DNA from: Paracoccus yibinensis
GTDB lineage: Bacteria > Pseudomonadota > Alphaproteobacteria > Rhodobacterales > Rhodobacteraceae
NCBI RefSeq assembly: GCF_030846195.1
Contig: NZ_JAVCWH010000018.1
Span: 1-42,911 of the forward strand
Length of the DNA: 42,911 nt
Direction of reading: 5' to 3'
Shown here: one piece after another, positions 7,688 to 15,043 of the stretch
Numbering within the stretch: the stretch's first letter is position 1
Layout of the letters: each line of letters starts with the position of its first letter
Program-made: the position numbers and the translations under genes
Notes under the pieces: model-generated
Seen by the model: the letters and a program-made list of their open reading frames with translations, nothing else
Told to the model about the DNA's origin: nothing
Databases searched by the model: none

Positions 7688-7763
7688 GGGATGGTCCTTT
7701 TGCGACGGATGGTTTTTTGTTATGGATGCCCTGCCCTCATGGCCGTGGGGGCAGGGCGAGCTT

Positions 7764-7874
7764 TCAAAGTGCGCCGTGCTGGATCAGGAAGCGGCGGCCG
7801 ATACCGAAGTTGTCGCCCTTCCTGACAAGCGCCCACGCTTCTACGAGACGGCGCTGCAAGGTTTCTCTGCTCAT
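7764..7874 (-). CDS. Very small protein, 36 aa
   Basis: The 36-codon frame reads MSRETLQRRLVEAWALVRKG and ends IGRRFLIQHGAL. It has one of the strongest ribosome binding sites in the window (AAAGGGGGTG, six to seven bases before the ATG). It sits 75 bases after the DUF3768 stop and 77 bases before the ParB-like start, in the same orientation. That makes it an operon member. It is basic and helical; function unknown. A GC-rich inverted repeat (GCCCTGCCC/GGGCAGGGC, 7728-7757) follows it. Confidence 0.6.
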   Translation of the reverse strand: MSRETLQRRLVEAWALVRKGDNFGIGRRFLIQHGAL

Positions 7875-7949
7875 AAGTTCACCCCCTTTCAGGCTGACGG
7901 TGCGGGAAGGGTCGGCCTGCTGACGGAGCCACAGCAGGCCGATTGCGGG

Positions 7950-8366
7950 TCAGTGTTCGGACGGCAGGTAGAGGGTCAGAACACGGCGCGTCTGCTCGGG
8001 GTCGGAGGGGGTTTCCGCGCCGAAGTGATAGGCGGTGTCGTAAAGGTCGATCTTCCAGTAGATCGCCACGCCATGCGCCTCGACGCGGCCAAAGGAATGA
8101 TCCTCGTAAGGGTCGTTGTCCTCGGTCCAGTCCGTGAAGGTGATAACCGCATTCATCAGCGCGGCTTGGGTGCGCTCGGGAATGGCGAGAAAGCCCGGCG
8201 TGGCGACGGTGCGGCCTTTCAGATGCTGGCCGCGCCACAAGGCTGCGAAGCCCAGGGTGCGCCGGAAGGCATCATTCTGTTCCGCAATCATCAGCCGCAG
8301 CATCTGGTCGCGGGCCTGCTCGGCGGGGGTGTTCGTGTCTGCCGGGGCAGCATTGAAATGTGCCAT
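7950..8366 (-). CDS. DUF3768 domain protein, 138 aa
   Basis: The hallmark of DUF3768 is clear: an N-terminal LMIAEQNDAFRRTL helix, GRTVATPGFLAIP, then the conserved core FTDWTEDNDPYEDHSFG and IYWKIDLYDTAYHFG near the C-terminus. The family is small (about 110-140 residues), cytoplasmic, of unknown function, and almost confined to alphaproteobacterial plasmids and mobile elements. GGAGAG, part of leader-repeat copy 2, is the Shine-Dalgarno and fixes the start. It is the first gene of the operon with the 36-aa, ParB-like and 68-aa genes. Confidence 0.88.
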   Translation of the reverse strand: MAHFNAAPADTNTPAEQARDQMLRLMIAEQNDAFRRTLGFAALWRGQHLKGRTVATPGFLAIPERTQAALMNAVITFTDWTEDNDPYEDHSFGRVEAHGVAIYWKIDLYDTAYHFGAETPSDPEQTRRVLTLYLPSEH

Positions 8367-8369
8367 GTG

Positions 8370-9035
8370 TGGCTCTCCTTAGCGACGGGGCGGCCGGGTC
8401 TTCTGCCCGTTCCGCCGATGGGCGAGCCTTCCTGATCTGATTTCTGAAAGGCCCATGCCTTTCGGAAAGCAGAGCGGGGAGGGCGCAGCCCTGCCCGTGG
8501 CCCCGGCCGAGACTGTCACGGGGTCGGGAAGGCGGGGTGGTGCGGCCCGCAGCCCGGCCACGGGCGAGGACACGGCCCGCCTGGACGACGACGCCCAACG
8601 GGCGGCGCTTGCCCCTTGACCGGCTCGGGCGGGGATGCGTGGCGGACAGGAAAACAAAAAGGCTGCGGACGGGGGTGAGCGGGCGAAAGCCCGTCGATCC
8701 CCCGGAACGGCAAATGGATCATCCTGGCCCGCGCCTCGCGCGGGCCTCTCCCGTGTCTTCTGCCTGCCGCAGCAGTCAGACAGGAAGGCAGCTATCTCTG
8801 TGCAGCACCGACAGCCTGCAACTGCCCGCCCGGTTGACCACAGGCTGACGCTCGATCCCTGTGGTCTCGCTTACAGCCTGCTTCGGCCTCCCGCCTCCAC
8901 TCCCAAGGTCGTTCCGGCGCGAGGCTGGACAACCGGGCTCACGGCCCGCGTCAGCGGTCCCGCCCGAAGGGACGAGATGGGCAGGGCAGGGCGACCAGGA
9001 CCGGCGGGCGAGGGACTGGCTCGGGACGAGACAGG
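8370..9035 (-). repeat. Leader repeat, copy 2 (non-coding)
   Basis: This is the second copy of the leader that stands upstream of the 85-aa gene and ardC. It starts at the DUF3768 Shine-Dalgarno and keeps the hairpin (8446-8463 core) and the GACCACAGG/CCTGTGGTC inverted repeat (8836-8866). It differs from copy 1 by a one-base deletion (CCTTAG for CCTTTAG), scattered substitutions, and a replaced stretch around 8755-8820. The TTGACA of copies 1 and 3 reads GTGACA here. From 9036 to 9251 I see only GC-rich sequence turning AT-rich towards the next gene. Confidence 0.85.
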
Positions 9036-9251
9036 CATCCGCACGGCGCAGCCGGGAGCATCGTCCTGACCAGCTCGGGTGGAGGCCGGCTCGCCGGCCG
9101 GAACCAGGGACGCGACCCGAAGGGGGACGCCCTGTTTATTCGAGGAAAGCCCAGGCAACCCGTTGCCCTGAACATGACCAGCGAGATTGACCTAGTGAGT
9201 GCCAGCACTGATAAGTACTTACAGAAGAAAGCGAGGTATTGAAGCTAGATC

Positions 9252-11354
9252 ATGACTTTGGACATCCGAGGCAGCCTCAAAAACACTCGCAAGAGCAAGA
9301 ATGCCCTCGTCGTCGTTGATGAGTTGATAGCAAACTCAATTGATGCCTTCTTGATTAGGCGCGCGACCACACAGGGCGATCTAAATCTCGACATTAAATT
9401 TTCGGTCCAGGCAAAAAGAATCGACTTGCTCGGTCATGAATACGATTTAGAAATCGAGTGCTTGGACAATGGGTGTGGCCTTGGGCCGGATCAGCTGAAG
9501 GCGTTTCTTACCAAAGACACATCGTACAAAGATGACCTAAGTATTCCAGGCATTGGAAACTGTAAAGGAGCGGGGCGAGTTCAATTTTTTCACCATTTCT
9601 CAAAGCTATCATTATCTTCTATGTATTTAGAGGATGGCAATAAGTATTACGTATACTTGCCTGCTGAAGAAAACAGAAAAGAACTTGAGGAAACCGATTT
9701 CCAAATCGATCATCGTGATAATGGTGAGCTTGGAACGAGTGTGAAACTTTCTGGAGTTTTACCAAAGATTCGAGATACGTTATTCACAGTTTCGTTCATT
9801 CATGAGTGGTTTAAAGCCGCGGCGCTTAAGCAATATGTTCTGTTCAGCGCACTGCAAAGATTTGTGAGTCTCAGAGAGGCTCTGGGGGATTTTCGAATTG
9901 AATTTGAGAGCGACCTGGAAGACGTGAAGTCGAGCGCGGTCTTGAACGCAACTGACATACCTGTGCACACCTCAGTAAGCAGTCTAGACGTTGTTCATGT
10001 AGAGGGCGATAAGACTATTCACGCGTCGCTGACCGTGACGCACTACAAGCTTGATGAGCGCACGTACCCTTTGCCGAAAAACGTCGTCGGATTGTGTGCT
10101 AAATCTGCAATCGCGGAAGATATAACCAAGCGGTACCTTCGGGCTAAATCAATCGAGAACAACGCAATCCAAGGCTGCTATCACATAATTCTTATCGAAG
10201 GAGCCTTACTTGATGAAGGCGTGAATGAACAGAGGGACGGGTTTGATAAAATTCCGCAAGAGAACGGAAGTGCTGACCTATTCGATGGCTCTTTGATAAG
10301 TTTCGAAGACATTTACGCCAAGCTAGATGACAAGGTTCAGGAACTAATAACTCCTCCTGATTGGTCTCGTGAAAAGATTGTGTCTGAAGTTGGTCACAAT
10401 TTCGGGGTGTCGGAAGAAATGTTGTCCCACTCGAATACACGAGTTACGTTCGGTGATACGCCATCTAGTGTAGCAAAGCGTGCACTAAAGAATTTGCAGG
10501 ACAAGGTGGTGGATGAAACTGCCAGCCTGTTATTGATGAAAGAAGCAATCGAGCAACTTGAGCCTGATAGTGATGAATTTCGGCGCAAAGTCGACTACAT
10601 ATCTTGGCAGTTCACGGCATCCCTGAAAACTGTGGATATGGCCAACCTTTCGCAGTTAGTAGTGCGGCGATCCACTATGATCGAAGTTTTGGATATGGCT
10701 GTTAAAGAGCTGCTGAAAGTGCAAACTGACTTGAAGCACGGAAAACGCAAGAACAATGAATCCCTTATTCACAACATATTTTTCCCTATGCGGAAAGATA
10801 GTAGTGAAGTGGCTGACCATGATGTTTGGCTCTTGAGCGAAGAGTATCACTATTACGACTACATCGCCTCGGACAAGCCGCTTAGCCAGATCAAGTGGGG
10901 CAATGATACTCTATTCGAAGCTGATATCGACGAACAAATCGATTCGCTGCTAGCTCGCACCACGGACGATAACAAGGCATGTCGGCCCGACATTGCCCTA
11001 TTTCACGAGGAAGGTTCTGTGGTGATTGTAGAGTTTAAGGCGCCTGGTGTGAGCCTAGATGATCACGACAACGATCTAATGGAATACGCATCTATTCTCG
11101 CTGCAAAATCCAAGGGTAAGTTGAAGAAATTTTACGGATACCTTATTGGGGATACGATTAACACTATTCGCTTACGGGGCTACAAGCCCCTTCCGGGAGG
11201 GAAGGGGTGGTTCAATACTGATAATATTATTGAGCCGACGTCCCAATATGCTATCGGCCAACTGTATTCTGAACTGTTGCATTATGATGATGTGGTTGAT
11301 CGTGCGCGGAAGCGTATTGGTGTGTATCGTGAGCGTTTGAAGCTCCCTAACTAA
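9252..11354 (+). CDS. GHKL ATPase fused to PD-(D/E)XK-like nuclease, candidate defence protein
   Basis: This 700-residue protein has all three GHKL ATP-binding boxes: VVDELIANSIDA (21-32, Glu24 and Asn28), DNGCG (72-76) and GIGNCKGAG (100-108). A region resembling the S5-type transducer domain of MutL/Hsp90/MORC proteins follows. The C-terminus carries RPDIALF...VVIVEFKAPG, with Asp580, Glu594 and Lys596 spaced as in PD-(D/E)XK nucleases. Known relatives by architecture are the prokaryotic paraMORC-type proteins linked to restriction. The gene is clearly richer in A+T than its neighbours and stands alone, with no methylase nearby. That suggests recent acquisition as a single-gene defence. The ATP-dependent nuclease role is inference. 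Confidence 0.8.
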   Translation: MTLDIRGSLKNTRKSKNALVVVDELIANSIDAFLIRRATTQGDLNLDIKFSVQAKRIDLLGHEYDLEIECLDNGCGLGPDQLKAFLTKDTSYKDDLSIPGIGNCKGAGRVQFFHHFSKLSLSSMYLEDGNKYYVYLPAEENRKELEETDFQIDHRDNGELGTSVKLSGVLPKIRDTLFTVSFIHEWFKAAALKQYVLFSALQRFVSLREALGDFRIEFESDLEDVKSSAVLNATDIPVHTSVSSLDVVHVEGDKTIHASLTVTHYKLDERTYPLPKNVVGLCAKSAIAEDITKRYLRAKSIENNAIQGCYHIILIEGALLDEGVNEQRDGFDKIPQENGSADLFDGSLISFEDIYAKLDDKVQELITPPDWSREKIVSEVGHNFGVSEEMLSHSNTRVTFGDTPSSVAKRALKNLQDKVVDETASLLLMKEAIEQLEPDSDEFRRKVDYISWQFTASLKTVDMANLSQLVVRRSTMIEVLDMAVKELLKVQTDLKHGKRKNNESLIHNIFFPMRKDSSEVADHDVWLLSEEYHYYDYIASDKPLSQIKWGNDTLFEADIDEQIDSLLARTTDDNKACRPDIALFHEEGSVVIVEFKAPGVSLDDHDNDLMEYASILAAKSKGKLKKFYGYLIGDTINTIRLRGYKPLPGGKGWFNTDNIIEPTSQYAIGQLYSELLHYDDVVDRARKRIGVYRERLKLPN

Positions 11355-11460
11355 CCGCCTTCCTCCCTTCGGGTCAATCTGGACGGCCGGATGAGAGCTG
11401 AGGATGCTGAAGCAGCGAACGACCGTATGGTCTGCAAAGCAGACGCTCCTCATCCGCCCT

Positions 11461-12753
11461 CTATACCCGCACTGTCGGCAACTCGCTGATCCTGGTGGTG
11501 TAGCGGGGCGAGCGGTGATCGGCGCGCAAGCGCCATTCACCGGCGAAGCCCTCGCGCGCCAGCACCATCGTCTTTTTGCCGAAGCGGTCGTTGATCGCAT
11601 CGAGCGCATCTGTCAGGCGGGCGTCGCGCGGCCGGTTAGGCTGGAAAAGCATGGCCGGCCGGTCGGCTTCGGGCAGCAGGTCATCGAGGATGACGCCCGC
11701 CTTGGTATAGCCGCAGCCATTGCCGGACGGATCGCCGCGCCAGCCTCGGCGCGCGGCAGAAACAGCGGCGTCCACCAGGTCGAAGGTGTGGTTGGACATG
11801 GGCCGCAGGCGCACGCTGCGCGAGGCGGAGTGCTGCGGCCGATCCGGCTTGTGTGGGTTGGTGTGGAAAAAGACGGTCAGCGTTCCCGCGACAAGGCCGT
11901 GCTGGCGCAGCTTCTCGGCCGCGCGGGTGGCATGTGCCGTGACGGCCTGCGCCAGCACATCGAATGTCGTCATGGGCGTGCCCGAGGATCGGGTCACGGC
12001 CATGCCCTTTCTCTGCGGCGGCACGTCCTCGAAGTCGATGCAGGCAATGCCGCGCAGCTCCGCCACAAGCCTTTCGAGAACAACCGTGCCGATCTTGCGG
12101 GACAGCGCCATCGGCAGGTCGCGCAGCGCGGCCGCGGTTCTGACGCCCTGGGCGATCAGCTTGGCCTCGGTTGCCGGGCCGACGCCCCATATCTCCCCGA
12201 TGGGGATGCGGCTCATCACATAGTCCCGGACCTGGGGGTTCATGAGATTGCACACGCCCCCGAAGATCGGGTTCTTCTTGGCGGCAAAGTTCGCGAGCTT
12301 CGCAAGGGTCTTTGTGGTCGCGATGCCAACGCAGGTCGGGATACCCACCTGCGTCCGCACCGCCTGCCGCATCCGGGCCGCGTGCGCCTCCATCCGCTCG
12401 CCAAAGCCGGAGAGATCTACGAAGGTTTCGTCGATCGAATACACGTCGAGGCGCGGCGAGTAGCCATGCAGAACCTGCGTCACGCGCGCCGATAGATCGC
12501 CGTATAGCGTGTAGTTGGACGAAAGTGCCTTCACGCCATGACGCTGCATGAAGTCGCGCATCTTGAAGGCGGGCGCCCCCATCTTGATCCCGAGCGCCTT
12601 CGCCTCGTCAGACCGCGCCACGGCGCAGCCGTCATTGTTGGACAGCACGATCACGGGGATGCCGTGAAGCTTCGTGTCGAACAGCCGTTCGCAGGACACA
12701 TAGAAGTTGTTGCAGTCGATCAGGGCTATCGGCTTGTCGGACGCCTCAAGCAT
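11461..12753 (-). CDS. umuC: UmuC, Y-family DNA polymerase V catalytic subunit
   Basis: The 430-residue protein begins with the Y-family palm motif IALIDCNNFYVSCERLFD (catalytic Asp13). It has VLSNNDGCAVARSDEAKALG and the second catalytic motif YSIDETFVDLS, followed by the HhH region (IWGVGPATEAKL) and a little-finger domain. It matches UmuC in length (about 420). It performs translesion synthesis with two UmuD' subunits. The start lies 5 bases after the umuD stop, and both are read from the SOS box at 13199. It converges on the GHKL gene with about 100 bases between. Confidence 0.95.
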   Translation of the reverse strand: MLEASDKPIALIDCNNFYVSCERLFDTKLHGIPVIVLSNNDGCAVARSDEAKALGIKMGAPAFKMRDFMQRHGVKALSSNYTLYGDLSARVTQVLHGYSPRLDVYSIDETFVDLSGFGERMEAHAARMRQAVRTQVGIPTCVGIATTKTLAKLANFAAKKNPIFGGVCNLMNPQVRDYVMSRIPIGEIWGVGPATEAKLIAQGVRTAAALRDLPMALSRKIGTVVLERLVAELRGIACIDFEDVPPQRKGMAVTRSSGTPMTTFDVLAQAVTAHATRAAEKLRQHGLVAGTLTVFFHTNPHKPDRPQHSASRSVRLRPMSNHTFDLVDAAVSAARRGWRGDPSGNGCGYTKAGVILDDLLPEADRPAMLFQPNRPRDARLTDALDAINDRFGKKTMVLAREGFAGEWRLRADHRSPRYTTRISELPTVRV

Positions 12754-12757
12754 CGCC

Positions 12758-13192
12758 CTATTCGACGGGCAGGCGGCGCACGACGCCCGCCACCACGCCC
12801 CATATCTCGGTCGTCTCGGTCACGGGAATGGTCTGGTAGCCGTCGCTGCGGGCGCGCGGGTCCAGGAACCACCGGCCGTCGCGCTTGGCGAGCTTCTTCA
12901 CGGTGATCTGTCCATCGACCACGGCCAGGACGATGCGCCCGCTGCGCCGCCGCCCGGCGCGATCCACGGCGATCAGATCCCCGTCCAGGATGCCTTCGGC
13001 TTCCAGGCTGTCACCCGAGACCCGCCACCAGAAGGTCGCGTGTTCATGCCGGACAATCCACTTCATCGGATCAACCGTGTCCTCAAGATCGTCGGCCGCA
13101 GGGGATGGAAAACCGGCTGGCACCTGAATGGAGGCCAGCGGCATGTCGCGGTCGATCAGCGTCACGCTGAGAGGATGAAGATCAAGTGACAT
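12758..13192 (-). CDS. umuD: UmuD, self-cleaving S24 peptidase subunit of Pol V
   Basis: This is a 144-residue S24 peptidase. It has the cleavage site Ala26-Gly27 inside VPAGFPSPAADD, catalytic Ser62 in VSGDSLEAEG and the general-base Lys at 99 or 100 (TVKKL). Cleavage promoted by RecA would give UmuD'. I take the ATG at 13190-13192, since the longer frame (MAHVHG...) would place the SOS box inside the gene. This start is only 6 bases from the box and has no Shine-Dalgarno, so a leaderless message is possible. Confidence 0.9.
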   Translation of the reverse strand: MSLDLHPLSVTLIDRDMPLASIQVPAGFPSPAADDLEDTVDPMKWIVRHEHATFWWRVSGDSLEAEGILDGDLIAVDRAGRRRSGRIVLAVVDGQITVKKLAKRDGRWFLDPRARSDGYQTIPVTETTEIWGVVAGVVRRLPVE

Positions 13193-13198
13193 GGCCCA

Positions 13199-13213
13199 GA
13201 ACAATCCGTGAAC
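13199..13213 (-). promoter_or_regulatory. Alphaproteobacterial LexA (SOS) box before umuDC
   Basis: On the minus strand the sequence is GTTC-ACGGATT-GTTC, an exact match to the GTTC-N7-GTTC LexA box of Alphaproteobacteria. It lies immediately upstream of umuD, so the operon should be repressed by host LexA and induced by DNA damage. The match also supports the taxonomic placement of the host. Confidence 0.88.
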
Positions 13214-13307
13214 ATGGGCCATAGTTCCGATATGCCCCTGATCGTCAAGGACTACAGGTCATGACAGGGCAAAAAGGTGGGGACAGGCTGCTGATCCGGC
13301 ACAGGTT

Positions 13308-13420
13308 GGTCCCTGAAGCGGGGCTTGGCTGGATCTTCCAGCCGGGCGGCAAGCACTTGGGAACATGACAACAACACAGGGGCCGCCCGGCTGGAAGATC
13401 CAGCCAAGCCCCCAGGGACC
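13308..13420. repeat. Very long perfect inverted repeat (31-bp arms, extended to 39)
   Basis: Bases 13320-13350 are the exact reverse complement of 13382-13412 (31 bp without mismatch) around a 31-base centre. After a four-base bulge on the left (13316-13319), the pairing continues for 8 more bases: GGTCCCTG at 13308-13315 with CAGGGACC at 13413-13420. It fills much of the gene-free stretch between umuD and the DUF779 gene. No T-run follows on either strand, so it is not an ordinary terminator. The rest of the gap (13421-13577) shows nothing recognisable. Confidence 0.9.
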
Positions 13421-13577
13421 GGGACGGAAAAAGGCGGGCCTGGGCCGGAGGAATGGAGCATTCGCAGGCGCCGGACGGGCGGGCGCGTGCCTGCATGCTG
13501 CCGACCTCGCCGCAAGCGGCAGGGGGGCAGGGCGGGCGCACGGACGGCTTGGGGGAGGCCGTGCGCCCGCGCCGCGG

Positions 13578-13934
13578 TCAGAGCCGGCAGATCTCGGACC
13601 GCACCAGGAAGCGCCGCTCGCGCCCGTTGTCCAGGCTGAACATGCCGCCGCGGCCGGGCACCACGTCGATGACCAGGCGGGTGTGCTTCCAGGCTTCGTA
13701 TTGGCTGGCCGAGATATAGAACGGCATGCCGCCGATCTCGCCCAGCTTCACGTCATGCTGGCCGATGCGGAAATCGCCCTGCGGATAGCACATGGGCGAA
13801 GACCCGTCGCAGCAGCCCCCGGACTGGTGGAACAGCACCGGCCCGTGATCGGCGACGATCTCGGTCAGAAGCGCCAGCGCGGCCGGGGTGGCATCGACCT
13901 GGTCCAGCCCCTCGGGATTGGCGACGGGTTCCAT
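13578..13934 (-). CDS. DUF779 domain protein
   Basis: This is a 118-residue soluble protein with the DUF779 pattern: GPVLFHQSGGCCDGSSPMCY (paired Cys and a third Cys, a possible metal or redox site), GEIGGMPFYISASQYEAW and LVIDVVPGRGGMFSLDNG. DUF779 genes typically sit next to acetaldehyde dehydrogenase genes, as here. The ATG follows the adhP stop within 3 bases (TGAACATG), so the two are translationally coupled. The molecular role is not established; a link to aldehyde metabolism follows from context. Confidence 0.85.
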   Translation of the reverse strand: MEPVANPEGLDQVDATPAALALLTEIVADHGPVLFHQSGGCCDGSSPMCYPQGDFRIGQHDVKLGEIGGMPFYISASQYEAWKHTRLVIDVVPGRGGMFSLDNGRERRFLVRSEICRL

Positions 13935-13936
13935 GT

Positions 13937-14971
13937 TCAGCCCGCCATGTCCAGCACCATGCGGCCCTCGATCTGGCCCTTGTGCATCTGGCCGAAGATA
14001 TCGTTGATATCCTCGAGCTTGGCGCGATGCACGGTCGCCTTGACCTTGCCCTCGCCGGCGAAATCCAGCGATTCCTGCAAGTCCAGCCGGGTGCCGACGA
14101 TCGAGCCGCGCACGGTGATGCCGTTCAGCACCATGCCGAAGATGTCCAGCGGAAAGTCGCCCGGCGGCAGGCCGTTCAGCGCCACGGTGCCGCCGCGGGC
14201 GACCATGCCGATGGCCTGCTCGAACGCCTTGCGGCCCACGGCGGTGACCAGCACGCCCTGCGCGCCGCCGTCGGTCTGGCGCTTGATCGCGGCGGCCGGG
14301 TCGGGGTCGGTCGCGGCATTGACCGTCACCGTCGCGCCCAGCTTGCGCGCCAGCGCCAGCTTGTCGTCGTCGATGTCCACCGCCGCGACGTTCATGCCCA
14401 TGGCCTTTGCATATTGCACCGCCATGTGCCCCAGCCCGCCGATGCCCGAGATCACCACCCAGTCGCCGGGTTTGGTGTCGGTGACCTTCAGCCCCTTGTA
14501 GACGGTGACGCCCGCGCAAAGCACCGGCGCGATATCAAGGAAATCGACGTTCTTCGGCAGATGCCCGATATAGTTCGGGTCGGCCACGACATATTCGCCG
14601 AAACCGCCGTTCACCGAATAGCCGGTGTTCTGCTGGCTTTCGCACAGCGTCTCCCAGCCGCCAAGGCAGTGCCGGCAATGGCCGCAGGCGGTATAAAGCC
14701 ACGGCACACCCACGCGGTCGCCTTCCTTGACGTGCTTGACGCCGGCGCCCACGCCCGAGACAAAGCCCACTCCCTCATGTCCCGGGATGAAGGGCGGGTT
14801 CGGTTTCACCGGCCAGTCGCCCTCGGCGGCGTGCAGGTCGGTATGGCAGACGCCCGAGGCCTGGATCCGCACCTGGATCATGCCCGGACCGGGTTCGGGG
14901 ATCGGTACCTCGTCGATGGTCAGCGGTTTGCCGAATTCGCGCACGACGGCGGCCTTCATGGTTTTGGCCAT
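13937..14971 (-). CDS. adhP: Zinc alcohol dehydrogenase, AdhP type
   Basis: This is a 344-residue medium-chain dehydrogenase. Catalytic zinc ligands are Cys42 (GVCHTD) and His65/Glu66 (GHEGVG). The structural zinc is held by Cys96, 99, 102 and 110 (CGHCRHC...C). The NAD-binding SGIGGLGHMAVQYAKAMG begins near residue 174. It would interconvert primary alcohols such as ethanol and the aldehyde with NAD+. It follows the aldehyde dehydrogenase gene on the same strand with 72 bases between, giving a pathway alcohol to aldehyde to acid. The gene is a cargo function unrelated to transfer. Confidence 0.93.
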   Translation of the reverse strand: MAKTMKAAVVREFGKPLTIDEVPIPEPGPGMIQVRIQASGVCHTDLHAAEGDWPVKPNPPFIPGHEGVGFVSGVGAGVKHVKEGDRVGVPWLYTACGHCRHCLGGWETLCESQQNTGYSVNGGFGEYVVADPNYIGHLPKNVDFLDIAPVLCAGVTVYKGLKVTDTKPGDWVVISGIGGLGHMAVQYAKAMGMNVAAVDIDDDKLALARKLGATVTVNAATDPDPAAAIKRQTDGGAQGVLVTAVGRKAFEQAIGMVARGGTVALNGLPPGDFPLDIFGMVLNGITVRGSIVGTRLDLQESLDFAGEGKVKATVHRAKLEDINDIFGQMHKGQIEGRMVLDMAG

Positions 14972-15043
14972 GGTTCAATTCCTTGCTGCAAGACTGTGGA
15001 TGGTTTGGGGGCGCGCGCAGGTGGCGCGCCCGCAAGGCCCGAC

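Noticed and set aside
5948..7825. A 625-codon open frame opposite the ParB-like gene
   Set aside because: It is an antisense shadow: high GC leaves the opposite strand open. The minus-strand protein carries clear ParB motifs.
13308..13420. Insertion sequence or integron attC site
   Set aside because: Only 31 bases lie between the arms, no transposase is nearby, and the attC consensus ends (GTTRRRY) are not found. The element type is left open.
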